NCBI GenBank assembly: GCA_964484395.1
Contig: CAZAFM010000021.1
Location: 1-28,872, forward strand
DNA: 28,872 nt
Direction of reading: 5' to 3'
DNA from: CAZAFM01 sp964484395
GTDB lineage: Bacteria; Campylobacterota; Campylobacteria; Campylobacterales; CAZAFM01
The notes below the pieces were generated by a model. The model was not told the DNA's origin, did not search any database, and was given only the letters and a program-made list of their open reading frames with translations. This document shows, piece after piece, positions 25,087-28,872 of this stretch. Each line of letters starts with the position of its first letter. Positions within the stretch are counted from its first letter, which is position 1. The position numbers were made by a program, and so were the translations under genes.

Positions 25087-26406
25087 ATGGCGCAAAGAGC
25101 TATACGAGAGTATGATGGGAAGTCTATTCTCCACAGAAATTGGAATAAGTATTTTGGAGATAAGTTTGAGTATCCTTTTGAATCTGTTCTTGTTACAAGT
25201 GGTAACGAGCTTAAAGAAGCATCCACTAATGCTAGCTGGTTAAACAATAAACCACTTGTAGCAAAGCCAGATATGCTTTTTGGTAAAAGAGGGGTAAATA
25301 ATCTTGTTCTTTATAAAGTAAGTAGCCCAGGAGATGTAAAACTAAATGATGCAGCAAGCTGGATAGATGAAAAAGGAAGAGGAACTACAACACTTAAAAG
25401 TGGACAGAGTGGGGTTTTGACACATTTTCTTGTAGAGCCTTTTATACCTCATGAGCAAGATGAGGAGTACTACATAAGTGCAGCTACTGGTGATGAGGCT
25501 GATTTTTTATACATGAGTGCACATGGTGGTATAGATATAGAAGAGGGCTGGGATGATAAAGTAGTAGAGCTTAGAATCGAGCCAGACATGAAAGAGAGTG
25601 AATTAGAAACACATATTAAAAATGCCATTCCTAGTGATATTAAAGATAAAGCAAACTATGGTGAGTTCGCAGTTAGGTTTTATAAACTATTTGCAGATAT
25701 GCACTTTGCATACTTGGAGATAAACCCTATAGTTATTAAAAACAACAAAATATTTCTTCTTGATATGGTTGCAAAACTTGATGACACAGCCGCATTCCTA
25801 AAAAGTGGTGAGTGGGGTGGAGAGATAGAGTTTCCAACTGCCTTTGGTATGGAAGACCAATCCCCAGAAGAGAAGGCTATATCTGAAGCAGATGCAAAAA
25901 GTGGAGCAAGTCTTAAACTAACCATCCTAAATCCAAAAGGAAGAATCTGGACAATGGTAGCCGGCGGTGGAGCTAGTGTTGTTTATGCTGATACTATTGC
26001 TGATTTTGCAGGTGATGTGAGCGATTTAGCAAACTATGGTGAATACAGTGGAGGGCCTACTACTGGAGAGACGAAGTTTTATGCTGAGACGGTACTAGAT
26101 CTTATGACACGCCACAAAGATGAGCAGGGTAGAGACAAAATCCTTATTATTGGTGGAGCCATTGCTAACTTTACAGATGTAGCAAAAACTTTTACAGGTA
26201 TCATCCAAGCATTTGAAAACTATGCTGATAAAATGAAGGAGCATAATACAAAAATATATGTTCGCCGAGGTGGTCCAAACTTTGAAAAAGGCTTAAAAGA
26301 TATAAAAGAAGCTGCAGATAGGCTAGGGCTTAATATAGAGGTGTACGGACCAGAAACGCATGTGACTGATATAGTTAGAATGGCTTTAGAAAAAAAGAGT
26401 GCATAA
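25087..26406 (+). CDS. aclB: ATP-citrate lyase, small (beta) subunit AclB
   Basis: This subunit of the ATP-citrate lyase binds ATP and carries the succinyl-CoA-synthetase beta-like part of the enzyme, which cleaves citrate to acetyl-CoA and oxaloacetate in the reductive TCA cycle. The 439-residue protein has an ATP-grasp domain (about 1-240: VAKPDMLFGKRGVNNLV at 58-74, HFLVEPFIPHEQDEEYY, LEINPIV at 210-216). A C-terminal CoA-ligase-like domain follows, with VAGGGASVVYADT (291-303), GEYSGGPTTGETKFY (318-332) and IGGAIANF. The ATG is preceded by AAGGAGAG. The order aclB-aclA with a 33-base gap is the standard arrangement in Campylobacterota and Chlorobi. Confidence 0.97.
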   Translation: MAQRAIREYDGKSILHRNWNKYFGDKFEYPFESVLVTSGNELKEASTNASWLNNKPLVAKPDMLFGKRGVNNLVLYKVSSPGDVKLNDAASWIDEKGRGTTTLKSGQSGVLTHFLVEPFIPHEQDEEYYISAATGDEADFLYMSAHGGIDIEEGWDDKVVELRIEPDMKESELETHIKNAIPSDIKDKANYGEFAVRFYKLFADMHFAYLEINPIVIKNNKIFLLDMVAKLDDTAAFLKSGEWGGEIEFPTAFGMEDQSPEEKAISEADAKSGASLKLTILNPKGRIWTMVAGGGASVVYADTIADFAGDVSDLANYGEYSGGPTTGETKFYAETVLDLMTRHKDEQGRDKILIIGGAIANFTDVAKTFTGIIQAFENYADKMKEHNTKIYVRRGGPNFEKGLKDIKEAADRLGLNIEVYGPETHVTDIVRMALEKKSA

Positions 26407-26439
26407 GAAATTATTAGGAAATACAACAAGGAGAAATTG

Positions 26440-28254
26440 ATGGGAGCACTATTTACAAGAGATACACAAGCAATATTTTGGAATAACAATAAAAGCGCTA
26501 TACAAAGAATGCTTGATTATGACTATGTCATAAAAAGAGATAAGCCCTCAGTCGCAGCTATTGTTGCGCCTACTTCAAATAGTACATTTGAAAAGTTTTT
26601 TTGGGGACCTGATGAGATTATGGTACCAACATACAAGACCACTCAAGAAGCAATAGATAATCATAAAAATGCAGATGTACTACTAAATTTCGCATCTTTT
26701 AGAACAGCGTATGATGTAACTATGGATGCTATTGGGCTAAATCAGTTTAAGACCATAATGGTTACAGCTGAGGGAATACCTGAGCGAATGGCTAGAGAGA
26801 TGAACCAAGTAGCAAGAAAAAAAGGTATTACAGTAATAGGACCTGCTACAGTTGGTGGAATAGCGCCGGGTGCATTTAAGATAGCAAATGTAGGCGGAAC
26901 TATAGAGAACATCATAAACTCAAAACTTCACAGAGCTGGTTCATGTGGACTAGTAACAAGAAGTGGAGGGCTTTTTAATGAGCTAAGCAACATAATCTCT
27001 ATCAATGCAGATGGAATTGCAGAGGGGGTAGCTATAGGTGGTGATAGATATGTTGGAAGTACTTTTATAGACAATATGCTTAGAATGGAAACAAATCCAG
27101 AAGTAAAATATATGGTTCTTCTAGGTGAAGTTGGTGGTAAAGAAGAGTATAAAATTATAGATGCTGTAAAAAGTGGCAAAATTACTAAACCAATTATTGC
27201 GTGGTGTATAGGGACTATAGCTAAGCATTTTAGTTCTGGTGTGCAGTTTGGACATGCAGGTGCTAGTGCAAATGCAGAGCTTGAAACCGCTGAAGCAAAA
27301 AACAAAGCCATGAAAGAAGCAGGTATATATGTGCCTGAGAGCTTCAATGACCTACCAACTAAAATAAATGAAGTCTATACTAAGCTCAAAAATGATGGTG
27401 TTATAAAAGATATAGCAGAGCCAGAACTAAGAGAGGTGCCAAAAGTTAGGAGAGCTAAGAACTTCATCTGTACTATTAGTGATGATAGAGGTGAAGAGGC
27501 AACTTATGCAGGTGTCCCTATCTCAGGTGTAGCAACTCCAGATACAGGATATAGTGTTGGTGATGTTATGGCTCTCTTATGGTTTAAGAAAAAATACCCA
27601 AGATGGGCTACAAACTTCATCGAAACGGTTGTAAAAACAGTAGCAGATCACGGTCCAGCAGTTAGTGGGGCGCATAATGCAAAAGTCACAGCAAGAGCTG
27701 GAAAAAACATAACTGATTGTGTTATTAGTGGGATACTGACTATTGGACCTAGATTTGGTGGTGCGATAGATGGAGCTGCTAAGTACTTCAAGTACGCCTA
27801 TGAAAACAACATGGACCCAAAAGAGTTTATGGGCTATATGAAAAAAGAGGGTGTACCAATTCCAGGGATTGGTCATAGAATCAAATCAGTTAGAAACCCA
27901 GACCTAAGAGTTTCTGGACTTAAAAAGTTCGCATTTGAAAACTTCCCAAAAACAGAACTTCTAAACTACGCTCTTGAAGTAGAGAAGCTTACAACTAGTA
28001 AAAAAGATAGTCTTATCCTAAATGTGGATGGATGTATAGGCTGCCTTATGGTAGATATGTGGCACTCTCTTGGCTATAGTGATGAAGAGATTGATACATT
28101 TATAGAAGCCGGCGCTCTAAATGCGTTTTTCATCCTAGGAAGAACTATAGGCTTCATAGGACACGCTTTGGATGAAAAAAGACTAAAAATGCCAATGTAT
28201 AGACACCCATGGGATGATATACTATATGATGTGGAAGAGGCAGAGGAGATATAA
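26440..28254 (+). CDS. aclA: ATP-citrate lyase, large (alpha) subunit AclA
   Basis: The protein is 604 residues from the ATG at 26440. The N-terminal half is a succinyl-CoA-synthetase alpha-like module, with phospho-accepting H272 in QFGHAGASANAELETAEAK and CoA-binding FASFRTAYD near 85. The C-terminal part (about 340-604) is a citrate-synthase-like domain with GHRIKSVRNPD, DHGPAVSGAHNAKVTARAG and NVDGCIGCLMVD, which performs the final cleavage of citryl-CoA. Together with AclB it makes the key reductive TCA enzyme and marks the organism as an autotroph. The frame opens one codon earlier at TTG, but AAGGAG (26428-26433) is six bases before this ATG. No promoter of its own is seen, so it is read from the aclB transcript. 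Confidence 0.97.
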   Translation: MGALFTRDTQAIFWNNNKSAIQRMLDYDYVIKRDKPSVAAIVAPTSNSTFEKFFWGPDEIMVPTYKTTQEAIDNHKNADVLLNFASFRTAYDVTMDAIGLNQFKTIMVTAEGIPERMAREMNQVARKKGITVIGPATVGGIAPGAFKIANVGGTIENIINSKLHRAGSCGLVTRSGGLFNELSNIISINADGIAEGVAIGGDRYVGSTFIDNMLRMETNPEVKYMVLLGEVGGKEEYKIIDAVKSGKITKPIIAWCIGTIAKHFSSGVQFGHAGASANAELETAEAKNKAMKEAGIYVPESFNDLPTKINEVYTKLKNDGVIKDIAEPELREVPKVRRAKNFICTISDDRGEEATYAGVPISGVATPDTGYSVGDVMALLWFKKKYPRWATNFIETVVKTVADHGPAVSGAHNAKVTARAGKNITDCVISGILTIGPRFGGAIDGAAKYFKYAYENNMDPKEFMGYMKKEGVPIPGIGHRIKSVRNPDLRVSGLKKFAFENFPKTELLNYALEVEKLTTSKKDSLILNVDGCIGCLMVDMWHSLGYSDEEIDTFIEAGALNAFFILGRTIGFIGHALDEKRLKMPMYRHPWDDILYDVEEAEEI

Positions 28255-28312
28255 TCTCCCCCCTCTTAACACTTCATTATTTACCTCTTGCTTGTACTCT
28301 TTTTAAATCTAC

Positions 28313-28341
28313 TTGACAAATCAAATGTGATGTATTATTAT
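28313..28341 (+). promoter_or_regulatory. Consensus-like sigma-70 promoter with flanking inverted repeat
   Basis: TTGACA at 28313-28318 and TATTAT at 28336-28341 are 17 bases apart, the best full -35/-10 match in the window. An imperfect inverted repeat (ATGTGATGTAT at 28325-28335, ATACACAT at 28354-28361) brackets the -10, and TGTATCTACA lies between the arms, so a repressor site is possible. It would drive the 32-codon frame and the GlsB-like gene. Confidence 0.6.
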
Positions 28342-28370
28342 GTATCTACATTTATACACATGGAGATACA

Positions 28371-28469
28371 ATGAAAAAAGCAATCAATGTTCGACTAGTT
28401 TTCAAGACTTGCAGAATCAGAGCTTTGCTTTTAACTACTCCAAGTACAAACTTTAAGCTACTTAACTAA
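28371..28469 (+). CDS. Possible 32-residue basic peptide or leader ORF
   Basis: An ATG frame of 32 codons ends in TAA at 28467-28469. It begins 30 bases after the -10 of a strong promoter and has GGAG at 28362-28365, five bases before the ATG. The peptide (MKKAINVRLVFKTCRIRALL and 12 more) is basic, with eight Lys/Arg and only one Cys, and has no acidic residue. It resembles no family I know. The GlsB-like gene follows 50 bases later with its own GGAGG. It may be a real small protein, a leader peptide or chance; the promoter and ribosome site are the reason it is listed. Confidence 0.4.
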   Translation: MKKAINVRLVFKTCRIRALLLTTPSTNFKLLN

Positions 28470-28519
28470 AAAAACTGGCTACTCTATATGAGATTCTATA
28501 AACAAAACTGGAGGACGCT

Positions 28520-28771
28520 ATGGACATTATCAGTTTGATTATATTTTTAGTAATTGGTGCAGTAGTTGGCTGGCTTGCTGGAAATATTGTAAAAGGAAGT
28601 GGATTTGGCATCATAGGCAATGTTATTGTAGGTGTTGTTGGCTCATTATTGGGTGGATTTCTCTTTGGACTTCTGGGAATAACTACAGGTGGACTTCTGG
28701 GTTCTGTGATTATGGCTGTCATCGGTGCTGTAGTTCTGTTGTATATTATTAGGGTAGTTAAAAAAGCCTAA
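28520..28771 (+). CDS. GlsB/YeaQ/YmgE family stress-response membrane protein
   Basis: The 83-residue protein has three hydrophobic, glycine-rich helices with the family landmarks VVGWLAGNIVKGSGFGIIGN (15-34) and VVGSLLGGFLFGLLG (39-53), and a basic tail VVKKA. The family (transglycosylase-associated protein) is found widely and linked to envelope or general stress, but its biochemical role is unknown. GGAGG precedes the ATG by six bases. It lies downstream of the 32-codon frame and probably shares its promoter. A G-rich/C-rich segment follows its stop. Confidence 0.9.
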   Translation: MDIISLIIFLVIGAVVGWLAGNIVKGSGFGIIGNVIVGVVGSLLGGFLFGLLGITTGGLLGSVIMAVIGAVVLLYIIRVVKKA

Positions 28772-28780
28772 ATAAAACTA

Positions 28781-28823
28781 GGGGGCTTAAATACCCCAAA
28801 CCCCCACCCCCACACACATTCCC
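28781..28823. other. G/C-run segment: possible hairpin and minus-strand G-quadruplex
   Basis: After the GlsB-like gene the plus strand has GGGGG (28781-28785) and then C-runs at 28794-28797, 28801-28805, 28807-28811 and 28821-28823. The G-run can pair with either of the first two C-runs to form a small hairpin (a weak terminator, no U-run after it). On the minus strand the four G-runs could form a quadruplex. In DNA this AT-rich the runs stand out. Function unknown. Confidence 0.35.
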
Positions 28824-28872
28824 ACAAATTTTACTCTTTTTCCCTAAAACCTCTTGACTTTGAATTATTTTT

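Noticed and set aside
26928..27876. Long antisense frames of 139 and 99 codons within aclA
   Set aside because: They lie wholly opposite a well supported enzyme gene, have low-complexity or unfamiliar sequence, and lack ribosome sites. They are shadows of the aclA codon pattern.
28255..28312. Intrinsic terminator after aclA
   Set aside because: Only a C-run and an AT-rich stretch are present; no inverted repeat followed by a T-run was found.
1..28872. Mobile elements, CRISPR arrays, tRNA or rRNA genes
   Set aside because: No transposase, integrase, regularly spaced repeats or cloverleaf-like segments were recognised on either strand.

Overview
The window looks like a chromosomal segment of a Campylobacterota (Epsilonproteobacteria) chemolithoautotroph of the Sulfurimonas/Sulfuricurvum kind. 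The main evidence is a two-subunit ATP-citrate lyase (aclB-aclA), the key enzyme of the reductive TCA cycle; a bamD-lon / fliW-proC block in the arrangement I recall from Campylobacter relatives; AT-rich DNA; tightly packed, often overlapping genes with many GTG and TTG starts; and many signalling proteins. The genus is inference; the phylum is fairly secure. I see no tRNA, rRNA, CRISPR array, insertion sequence or prophage.

Layout. 1-4466 (minus): a hybrid sensor kinase, an overlapping receiver-kinase partner, and the start of a third membrane sensor whose frame stops after 58 codons. 4611-4922: CowN, a protein that protects nitrogenase from CO, suggesting nitrogen fixation elsewhere in the genome. 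5006-10380 (minus): a methyltransferase, lgt, and a five-gene partner-switching module (membrane PP2C phosphatase, SiaB-like kinase, SiaC-like phosphoprotein, PP2C-HATPase fusion, STAS-like protein). 10473-12059: a chemoreceptor whose sensor domain carries a CXXCH haem c motif. 12095-15176 (minus): bamD-lon. 15384-18117 (plus): fliW, behind a close sigma-28 promoter match, then proC, atpB, a small membrane protein and a ThiE/TenI-like protein. 18104-22507 (minus): UDP-glucuronate 4-epimerase, a nucleotide-sugar dehydrogenase, a cNMP-binding protein, and an unusual protein with an OB-like N-terminus, a coiled-coil middle and a receiver-like C-terminus. 22590-23705 (minus): a class V aminotransferase, divergent from a GT39-like membrane protein. 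25087-28254 (plus): aclB-aclA. 28371-28771: a possible 32-codon gene behind a consensus-like promoter, then a GlsB/YeaQ-type membrane protein.

How the genes work together. The left half is dominated by environmental sensing: phosphorelay, haem chemoreceptor and Ser/Thr partner switching. The right half supplies carbon fixation, the energy-coupling membrane and the cell surface. The least described part is the expanded Sia-type switch at 6579-10380, which has two phosphatases, two predicted kinases and two predicted phospho-acceptor proteins but no diguanylate cyclase in the visible cluster. Several start codons were moved from the longest open frame where a Shine-Dalgarno sequence decides the matter (siaB, aclA, aminotransferase, thiE-like).
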